A stretch of 17,978 nucleotides of DNA from positions 1-17,978 of the forward strand of contig OMXX01000079.1 of the NCBI GenBank assembly GCA_900315105.1, given 5' to 3'. The translations under genes and the position numbers were made by a program. The notes beneath the pieces are model-generated. The model had not been told where the DNA came from. It saw only the letters and a program-made list of their open reading frames with translations, and made no database searches. This stretch comes from an uncultured Prevotellaceae bacterium. GTDB taxonomy: Bacteria > Bacteroidota > Bacteroidia > Bacteroidales > Bacteroidaceae. Positions 8,177 through 16,198 of the stretch are shown here, in pieces. Within the stretch, counting starts at the first letter, position 1. Each line of letters starts with the position of its first letter.

Positions 8177-9348
8177 TTTTTATTGCTAATAAGATTGTTC
8201 CATTCCTTCATCACATTTTCCAAGGCAAAAGCCTTTGAAGTCTTCAGTGCAGCCGTAGCCATACGCTGCCGTTCTTCTGTGTTGAGCATCAGTCGGGTCA
8301 GGCCTAAGCTATAGGCTGGCAAGTCATTGTTGCAGATCAACAATCCATTGTGCCCATTGTCAATAATATCATGGACGGCTGCGAAAGAATCGAAGGCAAT
8401 CGGTACACATCCCATTTGCTGTGCTTCGGTCAGTGTCAGCCCCCATCCTTCGAAAGCAGAAGTCATCATAAAGATTGCACTCTCCTGATAATAACTCTTT
8501 GGATTCTGCCTACCCACAAACTCTACGCGGTTTAGACCGAGGTCTCGCGCCAATTGCTCATAAGCGGCCCGAGACGAGCCGTCGCCTACAATTTTCAGCA
8601 TCCATCCTTTGAGCCTTTCATTATTTTCGATTTCCTTCCAAGCCCTGATGGCGAGGCTGATACGCTTCTGTCTTTCTTCCAAACGACTGACTACTAATAC
8701 TTGTTTTTTCTTGTTTTTCAGCAGTTCCTCGGGTAACCATTCATTATATGAGTTTGCATTGGGAATTGCCATCAACTTGGACGGATTGTTAAGGTGGGCA
8801 TATTCAGAATACTCACTTATGAATGCTTCCGACAGCACAACAACTTTATCAGAATATGCGTAAACTGTGCGATAGAGGTCGCGGTTCCTATATGGATAAT
8901 AAATCTTGTAGAGTGGATAAATAACAGTTCTAACCAAGTCTTTCGCATATTCCGTTGCCCCATGGTAATGCGATAACCCCTTGTAAAAGGATCTGAAAGT
9001 AGTGCCATATTCCTCAAAACCGGGATTGAAATGTAGCACACTAATCATCTTGAAATGTAGCTTGTGACATTGTCGTATTCTGAAGAGCTCCTTTACCATT
9101 CGGGTCATCTTTTGTAAAATAATGACATCGAAGTCGTGTTCTATAAGGAACTGCTCAAAAGAATTCTTTTCTATGTTGATACGGCCTTCGAATGGTGTCA
9201 ACGGATAGCGCTTGTCGATTTCCTCACTGTAAGCCAGGTAGCAATGATGTCCTAAACGGGTAAATCCAGTACTGATTCTCGCAGTGATACGTTCCGTACC
9301 CCCCTTGGTTTCTGAGACATCACTCGTATTATAAAATAGTATTTTCAT
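8173..9348 (-). CDS. Glycosyltransferase family 4
   Basis: This 391-residue GT-B protein starts MKILFYNTSDVSETKGGTERI, a glycine-rich acceptor-side loop with GGTER at 16-20. It contains VVSRLEERQKRI (219-230), KIVGDGSS (252-259) and the donor-site E-x7-E at E300 and E308 (FEGWGLTLTEAQQMG). The N-terminal domain is longer than in the other two GT4 enzymes here, with an aromatic-rich stretch around 140-165. It probably adds a sugar to the lipid-linked chain. It is joined by 4-bp overlaps at both ends (9345-9348 with GT8, 8173-8176 with the next GT4). Its base composition is somewhat more GC-rich than the neighbouring EpsG and GT2 genes. Confidence 0.92.
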   Translation of the reverse strand: MKILFYNTSDVSETKGGTERITARISTGFTRLGHHCYLAYSEEIDKRYPLTPFEGRINIEKNSFEQFLIEHDFDVIILQKMTRMVKELFRIRQCHKLHFKMISVLHFNPGFEEYGTTFRSFYKGLSHYHGATEYAKDLVRTVIYPLYKIYYPYRNRDLYRTVYAYSDKVVVLSEAFISEYSEYAHLNNPSKLMAIPNANSYNEWLPEELLKNKKKQVLVVSRLEERQKRISLAIRAWKEIENNERLKGWMLKIVGDGSSRAAYEQLARDLGLNRVEFVGRQNPKSYYQESAIFMMTSAFEGWGLTLTEAQQMGCVPIAFDSFAAVHDIIDNGHNGLLICNNDLPAYSLGLTRLMLNTEERQRMATAALKTSKAFALENVMKEWNNLISNKK

Positions 9349-10355
9349 TGTTCTTTATACTGCTCTTTCAGGATCTGCAATTCTTCCAGTGTGTAGTATT
9401 TTCTTTCATCCGTTTTGGCAGGACCGAGCACATGTATGTCCCTAAGAATTTTTGCCCCCAAATACCTTAGTTTACTTTTATTGCAATGGCTCAGTGGCTT
9501 ATATTTCCACTGGGTTTGTTTGTAATACTTTATAAATTCATAGCTGTATGGATTGCAGTCCTCTACATGCCATGGCTTTTTGTTGTCGGTAAAATGTAAA
9601 AGAACGGGGTGACAGATCGCCTGTTTCAAATCATCCTCATAATTTTTATATCTTTCCCCGAATTGATTGTATTCAGGCTTCCAAAGAAAGCCATTCTGTA
9701 CATTATAGCGCATCGGGAGGTTCATCTTCTGGTCGTGCAGCGTAATGTTCAAGACATCCTGGTCGTGCAGCACGATTCGTTCAGGCTCATTGGCTATCAA
9801 ATATAGAAACTTTTCTTTCAGCTTGTGCTCGCGCCAGTAATCAAGGTTGATAAGCAAAACACCTGCGTTGAAATATCCTTCTTTGGGTGAATATCCAAGT
9901 TTACTAAAGTCATGTTTGGATTCTGCCATGTCTGTAACTGTACCAACAGCATAATTATCTAACGGCAAATTCCATAATGAGTTTAAAGAATCCGTATTGA
10001 TAACATCGCCATCTATATAGATTACTTTGTGAATATTTTCGGGTAGAATGTCAGTTACCACCAGTCGATAATATGTGGCTTGTGTGATGTATCCACTTTT
10101 GGCATCCCCTCTTCTCAATTGTGGAAAATTTGAAAAGTATTCACTATCCACCAGATGAAAGACAACCTTATGGTTAGAGGTTTGAGCAATAACTTTTTCC
10201 AGCTGTCTTTTATGTTTAGATTTAACATCGTTATCGATAATGATGTGAAAAATGACCTCAGACTTTATATTCTGAATGCTAACAGATTTCATCGTAACAG
10301 ATGTGGGCATGATGTAGTTGCAATCTGTGCTTAATAAAATGTGTATAGAATCCAT
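9345..10355 (-). CDS. Glycosyltransferase family 8
   Basis: This 336-residue GT-A enzyme of family 8 has the metal-binding DxD in VIYIDGDVI (D115-G-D117). It also has the acceptor-loop motif GYFNAGVLLINLDYWR (160-175), HDQDVLN (197-203), and the C-terminal second metal/UDP site HFTDNKKPWH (254-263). Family 8 enzymes are retaining and usually use UDP-glucose or UDP-galactose (LgtC and general stress protein A are known examples). Here it should add a hexose to the repeat unit. The gene begins 4 nt after the Wzx stop and overlaps the next GT4 start by 4 bp. A 13-bp direct repeat 30 bp apart (9729-9741 and 9759-9771) encodes two HDQ tripeptides and is probably chance. Confidence 0.93.
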   Translation of the reverse strand: MDSIHILLSTDCNYIMPTSVTMKSVSIQNIKSEVIFHIIIDNDVKSKHKRQLEKVIAQTSNHKVVFHLVDSEYFSNFPQLRRGDAKSGYITQATYYRLVVTDILPENIHKVIYIDGDVINTDSLNSLWNLPLDNYAVGTVTDMAESKHDFSKLGYSPKEGYFNAGVLLINLDYWREHKLKEKFLYLIANEPERIVLHDQDVLNITLHDQKMNLPMRYNVQNGFLWKPEYNQFGERYKNYEDDLKQAICHPVLLHFTDNKKPWHVEDCNPYSYEFIKYYKQTQWKYKPLSHCNKSKLRYLGAKILRDIHVLGPAKTDERKYYTLEELQILKEQYKEQ

Positions 10356-10359
10356 GTTT

Positions 10360-11811
10360 TTATTTCCTGTGGATGATGTTATTCTTTATTATTTCTTGGA
10401 GAAAGGCTAACTCTTTTAAGTGGAAAAGCCTCGAAAATGTGTAGTATAAAACTATACCTGCCAATATGCCTGTAAATAATTTAGCATAATCGTTTGAAAG
10501 AGCGAGATCAATTAGGTATATACCTATACCCATGAAGACAGAGACCATTAATGAAGGTATCAGGTCTTTCATTTGTGTTCCCCAGCCGAGATTGATTAGT
10601 TTTCCCGTGTAATACGTATTGATAAATAGTGCTATTAAGGAACAAAAAACCGAGCCTACGCACATCCAGAGGATTCCATATTTGATGGTTATAGCAAGGA
10701 CAGATATTCCTATTGCTTTCTTTATTATTTCTAATTTTAGAAATAACTCTGATCGTCCACTTACTTGAAGTAGATTCAAATTCAATGCATGTATTGGATA
10801 CCACATCATATCAAAGCATAATATTTGAAGCATGATGACGCAGGGTAACCATTTTTCCGTTATCAGCACGACAACGAAAGGGCGGGCTAATACCGCTAAG
10901 GAAATCATGATAGGAAACAAAATATAGGCCGAAATCCTTAGCATCTTACGATATGCATTGGCGAGACGCTCCTTGTCATTTTGTATGCTGCTCAAAACGG
11001 GGAAGGCAACGCTGCCGATGACATTGGTAAACGTTGTCGCTGGTAAACTTGAAAACGATGAGCTTTTGGAATAAAAACCTAAGTCGCTGGAACTAAATTT
11101 TTTTCCTATGACGATGGGATATAGATTTTGGTAAACAACATTAATAATTGTAGATATCAATAATTTGGATCCAAATGCGAACATTTCAACTGCAGATTTT
11201 TTTGAGAATTTATAACCTGGGAACCAATGCTGATAGTGCCAATAAAGGATTGCGCCAGAAAAAATGGTAATGATTTTAGGTACGATTAATGACCAAACAC
11301 CACACCCCGTAATAGCCATCGCAATGGAGACTATTCCTTGAGCAAAAGAGTTGATCACATTGATTGTACTTCGTGCTTTAAACTGTAAGTCTGCATATAA
11401 TTTGGTTCCTTGAACTGAAATGAATGACCCTAAGAATATATATAGCGCATCGAAGTATAAAATCTTTGTGATAATGGGCTGTCTAAAGTATGATGCAATT
11501 AAAGGTGCACAAAGACAAAGTAGCGACGCCATTATTACAGACATCCCTACATTGATATCAAAAACGGTGGAATAATCTAAATCTGTTCTGTCTTTTTTCC
11601 TAATCAATGCACTACTGAACCCAGAATCTACAATAACTCCTGAGATGGTGACAAATACAGTTACCATCGCCACCAGACCGTAATCTGACGGAGATAGAAG
11701 CCGTGCCAAAATAATGCCGACGATAAAAGTAACCAGTTGTGTTGAGAATTTCTCAAAAAATCCCCATATTATTCCGGAAAGTGTCTTTTGTCGAAGACTA
11801 TCATTTGCCAT
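10360..11811 (-). CDS. Polysaccharide flippase, Wzx/WzxC-like (MOP superfamily)
   Basis: This 483-residue membrane protein has twelve to fourteen hydrophobic segments. It starts SLRQKTLSGIIWGFFEKF and continues with ILARLLSPSDYGLVAM (37-52) and DSGFSSALIRKKDRTDLDYS, which are signature stretches of the polysaccharide-synthesis/WzxC/TuaB branch. It should flip the lipid-linked repeat unit from the cytoplasmic to the periplasmic leaflet and hand it to the EpsG-like polymerase. Length is typical. There is an 85-bp AT-rich gap upstream containing a perfect 7-bp hairpin, and only 4 bp to the GT8 gene downstream. Confidence 0.92.
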   Translation of the reverse strand: MANDSLRQKTLSGIIWGFFEKFSTQLVTFIVGIILARLLSPSDYGLVAMVTVFVTISGVIVDSGFSSALIRKKDRTDLDYSTVFDINVGMSVIMASLLCLCAPLIASYFRQPIITKILYFDALYIFLGSFISVQGTKLYADLQFKARSTINVINSFAQGIVSIAMAITGCGVWSLIVPKIITIFSGAILYWHYQHWFPGYKFSKKSAVEMFAFGSKLLISTIINVVYQNLYPIVIGKKFSSSDLGFYSKSSSFSSLPATTFTNVIGSVAFPVLSSIQNDKERLANAYRKMLRISAYILFPIMISLAVLARPFVVVLITEKWLPCVIMLQILCFDMMWYPIHALNLNLLQVSGRSELFLKLEIIKKAIGISVLAITIKYGILWMCVGSVFCSLIALFINTYYTGKLINLGWGTQMKDLIPSLMVSVFMGIGIYLIDLALSNDYAKLFTGILAGIVLYYTFSRLFHLKELAFLQEIIKNNIIHRK

Positions 11812-11865
11812 GAGAATAAGAAATTTCGTCCAATAGACTTCTTAGGTATATTAGTTGGTTGTTTA

Positions 11866-11884
11866 CCTATTTTTATTAAATAGG
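11866..11884. other. Perfect hairpin in the gap between wzx-like and GT2 genes
   Basis: Arms CCTATTT (11866-11872) and AAATAGG (11878-11884) flank a 5-nt loop, in an 85-bp AT-rich gap. The CCTA part can instead pair with TAGGTA at 11843-11848, giving two mutually exclusive structures. No U-rich tail follows in the minus direction, so it does not look like an intrinsic terminator. Confidence 0.4.
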
Positions 11885-11896
11885 CTTCTATTGTTC

Positions 11897-12739
11897 TTAT
11901 CTATAATTGTCTCTTGTTTTATACTGAATGCTTACTAATTTTGTGAATGTCTTTCCTAAAAAGGCTAACCCTTTCATGCAAAGGATTAGACATTTCTTCA
12001 AGGGCGAGAATAATTCTATATGCTTTAGATGTCCCTTCAGATAATACTCACTATCTTTATATAATTGTTCAACGATTAGTGGGGGGAAAAGAATTTCTAA
12101 TGATTCGCGTCTGGATTTTAATATATCATTCCAGTTTTGCTTTGAAGAACTAATTCCATCTAAATTGTAATTGCAAACTATCGTATTAACATATTTCCAT
12201 GTACACTTGTCTATGATAACCCATTGTAGCCAAGCTTTCCAATCGGAGATAATTTTTTCGTTTTCGTCGTATCTATATTTATCAAACAGTTTCCTTTTTA
12301 TGAAAGTAGCTTGGTGGGAAAATGTAGAGTGCATTAGCATCATAAGAACATTTTTTTCATGGTGGTTTAAAAAATTACCATTTGGCAGTACTGCGTAACC
12401 TGATACTATATCTAAATGGTCGTTCATTTGATTACGCATTTCTTGCAATACATTTTTATTATGCAGTGTATCACCACTGTTTAAAAATAAGATGTATTCT
12501 CCTTTAGCTTTGTCAATGCCTTTGTTCATCGCTGGATAAATTCCTCCATCTGGTTCTGAACAGTAATAAGACAGATCCTTTTTTACCTTGTTTATTTCAT
12601 CTTTGCTTCCGTCTTGAGAACCACCATCTATTATTATATACTCAAAGTCTTTGTAATCTTGACTAAGGACGCTGCATATTGTATCAGAGAGACCTTTTCT
12701 ATTATTATAATTTATTGTTATTATTGAGTAAAAAGGCAT
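11897..12739 (-). CDS. Glycosyltransferase family 2
   Basis: This 280-residue protein has the classic GT2 start FYSIITINYNNRKGL, then IIIDGGSQDGS (35-45), DGGIYPAMNKGI (64-75) and the DxD-equivalent LFLNSGD (84-90). These are the landmarks of WcaA-like GT2 enzymes (typically inverting) that add a single sugar. It is strongly AT-rich, like the neighbouring GT2 gene and Wzx. It lies 37 bp after the upstream GT2 stop and 85 bp before the Wzx start, the two loosest joints in this stretch of the operon. The donor is unknown. Confidence 0.92.
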   Translation of the reverse strand: MPFYSIITINYNNRKGLSDTICSVLSQDYKDFEYIIIDGGSQDGSKDEINKVKKDLSYYCSEPDGGIYPAMNKGIDKAKGEYILFLNSGDTLHNKNVLQEMRNQMNDHLDIVSGYAVLPNGNFLNHHEKNVLMMLMHSTFSHQATFIKRKLFDKYRYDENEKIISDWKAWLQWVIIDKCTWKYVNTIVCNYNLDGISSSKQNWNDILKSRRESLEILFPPLIVEQLYKDSEYYLKGHLKHIELFSPLKKCLILCMKGLAFLGKTFTKLVSIQYKTRDNYR

Positions 12740-12776
12740 GACTCCTGGAATTTGATTCGTATGAATATACTATTAT

Positions 12777-13736
12777 CTAAAGTGAAAGTCTTTTTCTAAT
12801 AATTTGTCTTCCCCATCTATTGCTATATGTAATCATTTTTAATATATTTCTTACGGAAACTATCTTTCCTCGCTTTGAAAGTTTAAAAATTTCTCCGAAT
12901 AAATTGGCATTATTTGATTTGGATATGTCAAAGCAATTTTTTACAGCATCCTGGTATACCTGTTTTTTGTGTGAAGATCCACACAAAGACTTGTCAAGGA
13001 ATAATCTTATTGACAAAGAACTTTCAATAAAATTTATTTGCTTGCGAATATCTGTGCTATGGCTTGCTGAATTTTCTAATATTCTGTATTCTCCAGTTAT
13101 CCGATTCATGAAATATATATCTGTATGGTATGCAATATACAGCCATAAAGGATAATCTGCCATTAACCATGTTTTGGGCGGATTTATTTCTTTTTGAAAT
13201 TTAAAAAAAAATTCCGACCTTAGACATGTTGTCAATGTTATTATTGTGTTTAGACCTATAAGTAATTTTTCAAAGTTGGTTTGCCTGGCCCAACCTAATG
13301 ATCGCTTCCCCGTGTTTTCCTCAAACTGATAGGCTTGTGTATATACCATCCCACATTCTGGGTGGATCTCAAGATAATTCACTTGCTTCTGGAGCTTTAA
13401 TGAGTCGGTCCAATAGTCGTCGCCCTCGCAAAAGGCTATGTATTTGCCATGTACATATGGTTCAAGAAGTTTGTTAATGCCTGAGAAACCAATTTTGCTA
13501 TATTGGTTTTCACTTTCATAGACGGGAATGATGATACTGGGATATTTTTCTGCATACTCTTGAATTATAGCTCTCGAATTATCAGTTGAGCAATCATCAT
13601 GGACAATAGCCTCTATCTTGAAATCTGTTTTCTGCATTACAAAACCGTCCAAGCATTGGCGCAGGTATGGCTCATGGTTATACACCAAGCAGATAATCGT
13701 AACAAGTACTGGATCTGTTTGATTAGAAGGCATCAT
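12777..13736 (-). CDS. Glycosyltransferase family 2 (EGDDYW-type)
   Basis: This 319-residue GT2 has VTIICLVYNHEPYLRQCLDGF (12-32), EAIVHDDCSTDNS (42-54) and the acidic active-site motif AFCEGDDYW (101-109), followed by LKLQKQVNYL. The EGDDYW form is frequent among Bacteroidota capsule GT2 enzymes. The start has two adjacent ATG codons (13734-13736 and 13731-13733), so the first residue is uncertain by one. The preceding gap of 57 bp separates it from the putative nuclease gene and shows no convincing promoter or terminator. The sugar added cannot be assigned. Confidence 0.92.
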   Translation of the reverse strand: MMPSNQTDPVLVTIICLVYNHEPYLRQCLDGFVMQKTDFKIEAIVHDDCSTDNSRAIIQEYAEKYPSIIIPVYESENQYSKIGFSGINKLLEPYVHGKYIAFCEGDDYWTDSLKLQKQVNYLEIHPECGMVYTQAYQFEENTGKRSLGWARQTNFEKLLIGLNTIITLTTCLRSEFFFKFQKEINPPKTWLMADYPLWLYIAYHTDIYFMNRITGEYRILENSASHSTDIRKQINFIESSLSIRLFLDKSLCGSSHKKQVYQDAVKNCFDISKSNNANLFGEIFKLSKRGKIVSVRNILKMITYSNRWGRQIIRKRLSL

Positions 13737-13793
13737 TTTCTCTTTTTCTTAACGTGAACTCAATAATTTATCTAACTTGCGTAGATGTGCTAA

Positions 13794-14315
13794 TTAGCGG
13801 ATCTTGATTCTCCCGCTGACCACAAGTTTGAAACCCAAAGATTTTCTAAACTGCTCCTCCTTTTCCCTATAGGAAGCTGGATAGGGATGTCGCCTATTGC
13901 TTGCATATGCTAATCGATGATTGAAGGCAATATTGTCGTGGCTTGCGTTGAATATTTTGATTGTCGATTCCAGTTGGCCGATAGCCTTGCTGATCCATTG
14001 CTTTCTAACATCTTTCAGTTCAATGAAATAGATATCTTGAAAATCTTCTGTTAATATCATTGCATCGCAAATGGAGATCTTGTTTTGCGTTTGAGGATCA
14101 AGCACTCTAATGTTGTTATCAACGGGTACGAAGTCGTATGATAAATGTTGTGGATTTATGATTACCACTTCATTGAGATGGTCTTCAAAAAGCATTCCAG
14201 CTGGTTCTTCCCTTTCTCCATCCTTGATATAGACCACTTCATTTCCCCTAACTGTGGGGTAAATTCTATTTGCGATTGCCAGGAAATCTACCTGCCCTAA
14301 TTGGTATGTCGGCAT
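13794..14315 (-). CDS. Small protein with PD-(D/E)xK nuclease-type motif, partner of the AAA ATPase
   Basis: This is a 173-residue soluble protein that I do not recognise as a named family. The core reads SICDAMILTEDFQDIYFIELKDVRK: Asp84, then 14 residues, then Glu99-Leu-Lys101 on consecutive predicted strands. A helix with Gln114-Leu (AIGQLESTI) follows. That order (D...ExK...Q) is what PD-(D/E)xK nucleases show, and the acidic FEDHLNEV at 43-50 could be the first helix of the fold. The C-terminal part has a basic patch, ASNRRHPYP (138-146). Its start lies inside the end of the ATPase gene (overlap 14297-14315), so the two are very probably translated together. By family logic it would be the cutting or effector part of a two-component system. 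No sugar-enzyme motif is visible. The nuclease reading is an inference from motifs. Confidence 0.8.
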   Translation of the reverse strand: MPTYQLGQVDFLAIANRIYPTVRGNEVVYIKDGEREEPAGMLFEDHLNEVVIINPQHLSYDFVPVDNNIRVLDPQTQNKISICDAMILTEDFQDIYFIELKDVRKQWISKAIGQLESTIKIFNASHDNIAFNHRLAYASNRRHPYPASYREKEEQFRKSLGFKLVVSGRIKIR

Positions 14316-15499
14316 TCTTCTTCAATATCCAAAAGTTCGTTGTACATATCATTACAATCCTCCAAGGCGATATTCAGTAGGTTTTCATCCGAAGGCATGT
14401 CACCGTACTTAGAAAGTTCCCGAACTTGTCCATTATCCCGTATTTCATAAACATTCACGTCATCACCTGCCACAAAAGCCGCCTGAGGCACGATGTGCGA
14501 CAACTTTTCCGCCGCGTCAGGATATGCAGTAGCGATGTTGTTTGCCTTAATAGCCAAAGACAGATAGTTGAGCAGATAAGGACTGTGGGTAGTCATGATG
14601 AGGAGATTGCCTTCTGCCTTGTTCTTGTCTATTAGTAATGCCTGCAAGACGCTTTTCTGCGAGAGGGGGTAAAGATTCTGCTCCGGTTCCTCAACAATAT
14701 TGAAGAAGCAATTCAGGGTGTATCGCTTATTAATATTTTCTATCATTGCTGACTTGACAGCTTCTTGCAAATTATCCGATTCCAGGATTTTAGCAATTTC
14801 CATGCTCAACTGGTCCCTTTCTTCGGCACTCTGTGGTTCCCCTTCTTGCTTACGCACCATATCCGCCAGATAGTCCGATACGAGAACGAGAGGGGCCATC
14901 GATTGATAGCCACTGGCTGAGTTTTCTGCTCTCACACGGTAATCTTCGCCCATAATCCAAGTTACCTTGTTCAACCGGTCGTATTGTAGATATACATCTT
15001 TTACAGGAAGTGCCACTTTTCCCTTCAGACTTTTTAGAGCTTTAAGATATTCGTTTTGCATCGTCTGAAGGTTTGACGGCAGGCGTCTCACTTTCTCAGC
15101 ATGTTCAATAGCTACCATCATATTGCGCTCTGCTGGCACATACATAATTTTTGGCATTTTGTAGCTATCATGCTTCTTTTGTATGAGCGTTAAGTGTTTG
15201 TTTTCATAAACAAAGACGAAGTCTTCGCTCTCATACCTTATATAAGAGTCGTCTTTGAAAAAATCCGTTATTCCGTGATAACCACAGAGATTATTGCGAA
15301 AATGATTATATCCCGTGACGTATTTTTCGGTTATCTCGTGCTTCATGAGAGATTTCTCAAGCCAGAGGCAGGTGGAGATCAGCTTGGCACAAGTGCTCTT
15401 TCCGCTGCCCTGCTGGCCGCAGAAAATAGTGACCGGAGAGATGGCTATCTTTCCTGTGTTTCTTATAGGACCTATGTTACGTATTTCTATTGTTCTCAA
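14297..15499 (-). CDS. AAA ATPase, SMC/OLD-like (AAA_21 type), without TOPRIM domain
   Basis: This 400-residue ATPase of the ABC/SMC-like class begins MRTIEIRNIGPIRNTGKI, with Walker A GQQGSGKST at 28-36. It then has YVPAERN (120-126, typical of this family), the signature-like SASGYQS (194-200), Walker B with catalytic glutamates FNIVEEPEQNLYP (266-278) and the H-loop TTHSPYLL (303-310). Residues 140-160 and 205-260 look helical and may form a short coiled arm. The tail after the ATPase core (about 90 residues) is too short for, and lacks the motifs of, an OLD-type TOPRIM nuclease, so nuclease activity would have to come from the overlapping downstream gene. Such ATPases are common sensors in anti-phage systems (Septu, PARIS, Gabija-like). 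It is not a polysaccharide enzyme. The 121-bp gap upstream lacks a convincing promoter, so it may be read from the operon promoter. Confidence 0.93.
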   Translation of the reverse strand: MRTIEIRNIGPIRNTGKIAISPVTIFCGQQGSGKSTCAKLISTCLWLEKSLMKHEITEKYVTGYNHFRNNLCGYHGITDFFKDDSYIRYESEDFVFVYENKHLTLIQKKHDSYKMPKIMYVPAERNMMVAIEHAEKVRRLPSNLQTMQNEYLKALKSLKGKVALPVKDVYLQYDRLNKVTWIMGEDYRVRAENSASGYQSMAPLVLVSDYLADMVRKQEGEPQSAEERDQLSMEIAKILESDNLQEAVKSAMIENINKRYTLNCFFNIVEEPEQNLYPLSQKSVLQALLIDKNKAEGNLLIMTTHSPYLLNYLSLAIKANNIATAYPDAAEKLSHIVPQAAFVAGDDVNVYEIRDNGQVRELSKYGDMPSDENLLNIALEDCNDMYNELLDIEEECRHTN

Positions 15500-15620
15500 G
15501 GATTTATATCATTTAAATGTAGATGAAGGCATTAAGATGATAATTCTAATGACCTAAAATGGTCTTTATCTTTAAGGTCTTATCGTTTTTTATAGAGTTG
15601 AAATCAATGTGGAGGATGCT

Positions 15621-16163
15621 TTATCTACCAATTAATGATTTCTCACCTTGGCTTCTGTCGCGGTGCCTTACAGCCGGCGTGCCGTAATAAATACCCCAGG
15701 GATCTAATGATTTATTGACAAGTGAGCAGGCACCTACAACACTTCCCTCTTCTATCGTTAGATTGGGAAAAACTACGCATTGGGCTCCAATTTGTGAAAA
15801 ACGTCTCAATAGGACGCGCCCCCCGGTGACGTGAATTTTAGAACTATCGTGTACAGGTCCTATCAGATAGTCTCCGCCGAAGTCGTCCATGGCAGAAAAA
15901 ATTGTGCTTCGAGGTGAAATTCCTGTATAGTCCTCCAACGTGATACCCATGGACCCATATAAAGCTACATAGGCAGAAATATGAACGTTGGAACCTATAG
16001 TAATATTCCCTGACAGAATACAGAAATCATCAATCCTTACATTATCCCCTAATGTGATGCCGGCAGCTCCATATATGCTGCATTTTCTGCTTATTAAGAC
16101 ATTGTGACCGTAAGATTTTAATCCCACGTGAGATAACTCTTCTTGCGAATAAAACGAACTCAT
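15621..16163 (-). CDS. Hexapeptide-repeat acetyltransferase (VioB/WbbJ-like)
   Basis: This is a left-handed beta-helix acyltransferase. Repeated I/V-G-x-x-V/I hexapeptides run from ISRKCSIYGAAGITLGDNVRI through ITIGSNVHI to LTIEEGSVVG. It ends with WGIYYGTPAVRHRDRS, the C-terminal pattern of sugar N- or O-acetyltransferases that sit next to DegT-type aminotransferases. The likely job is acetyl-CoA-dependent acetylation of the amino sugar made by the neighbouring aminotransferase. Two starts are possible. ATG 16212-16214 overlaps the aminotransferase by 16 bp (197 residues), and ATG 16161-16163 gives 180 residues beginning MSSFYSQEEL. I chose the shorter form because family members commonly begin with such a SFYSxEEL segment. 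The 17 extra residues show no domain feature. Confidence 0.85.
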   Translation of the reverse strand: MSSFYSQEELSHVGLKSYGHNVLISRKCSIYGAAGITLGDNVRIDDFCILSGNITIGSNVHISAYVALYGSMGITLEDYTGISPRSTIFSAMDDFGGDYLIGPVHDSSKIHVTGGRVLLRRFSQIGAQCVVFPNLTIEEGSVVGACSLVNKSLDPWGIYYGTPAVRHRDRSQGEKSLIGR

Positions 16164-16198
16164 GTTTATCCTTTTACATAACCCTTTCGAGAGGGGTG

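Noticed and set aside
7076..9348. Three successive 4-bp ATGA gene overlaps
   Set aside because: They are real but ordinary for tightly packed glycosyltransferase operons. They are noted in the gene entries and are not a finding.
9729..9771. 13-bp direct repeat 30 bp apart in the GT8 gene
   Set aside because: It encodes two HDQ tripeptides, the first of which is a conserved GT8 motif. It is too short and the sequence between is unrelated, so chance or codon preference explains it.
15540..15600. GACC/GGTC inverted repeat with a T-run nearby, considered as a terminator between the acetyltransferase and ATPase genes
   Set aside because: The stem is only 4 bp, and the T-run lies on the plus strand where no gene needs terminating. 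It does not fit an intrinsic terminator for the minus-strand operon.
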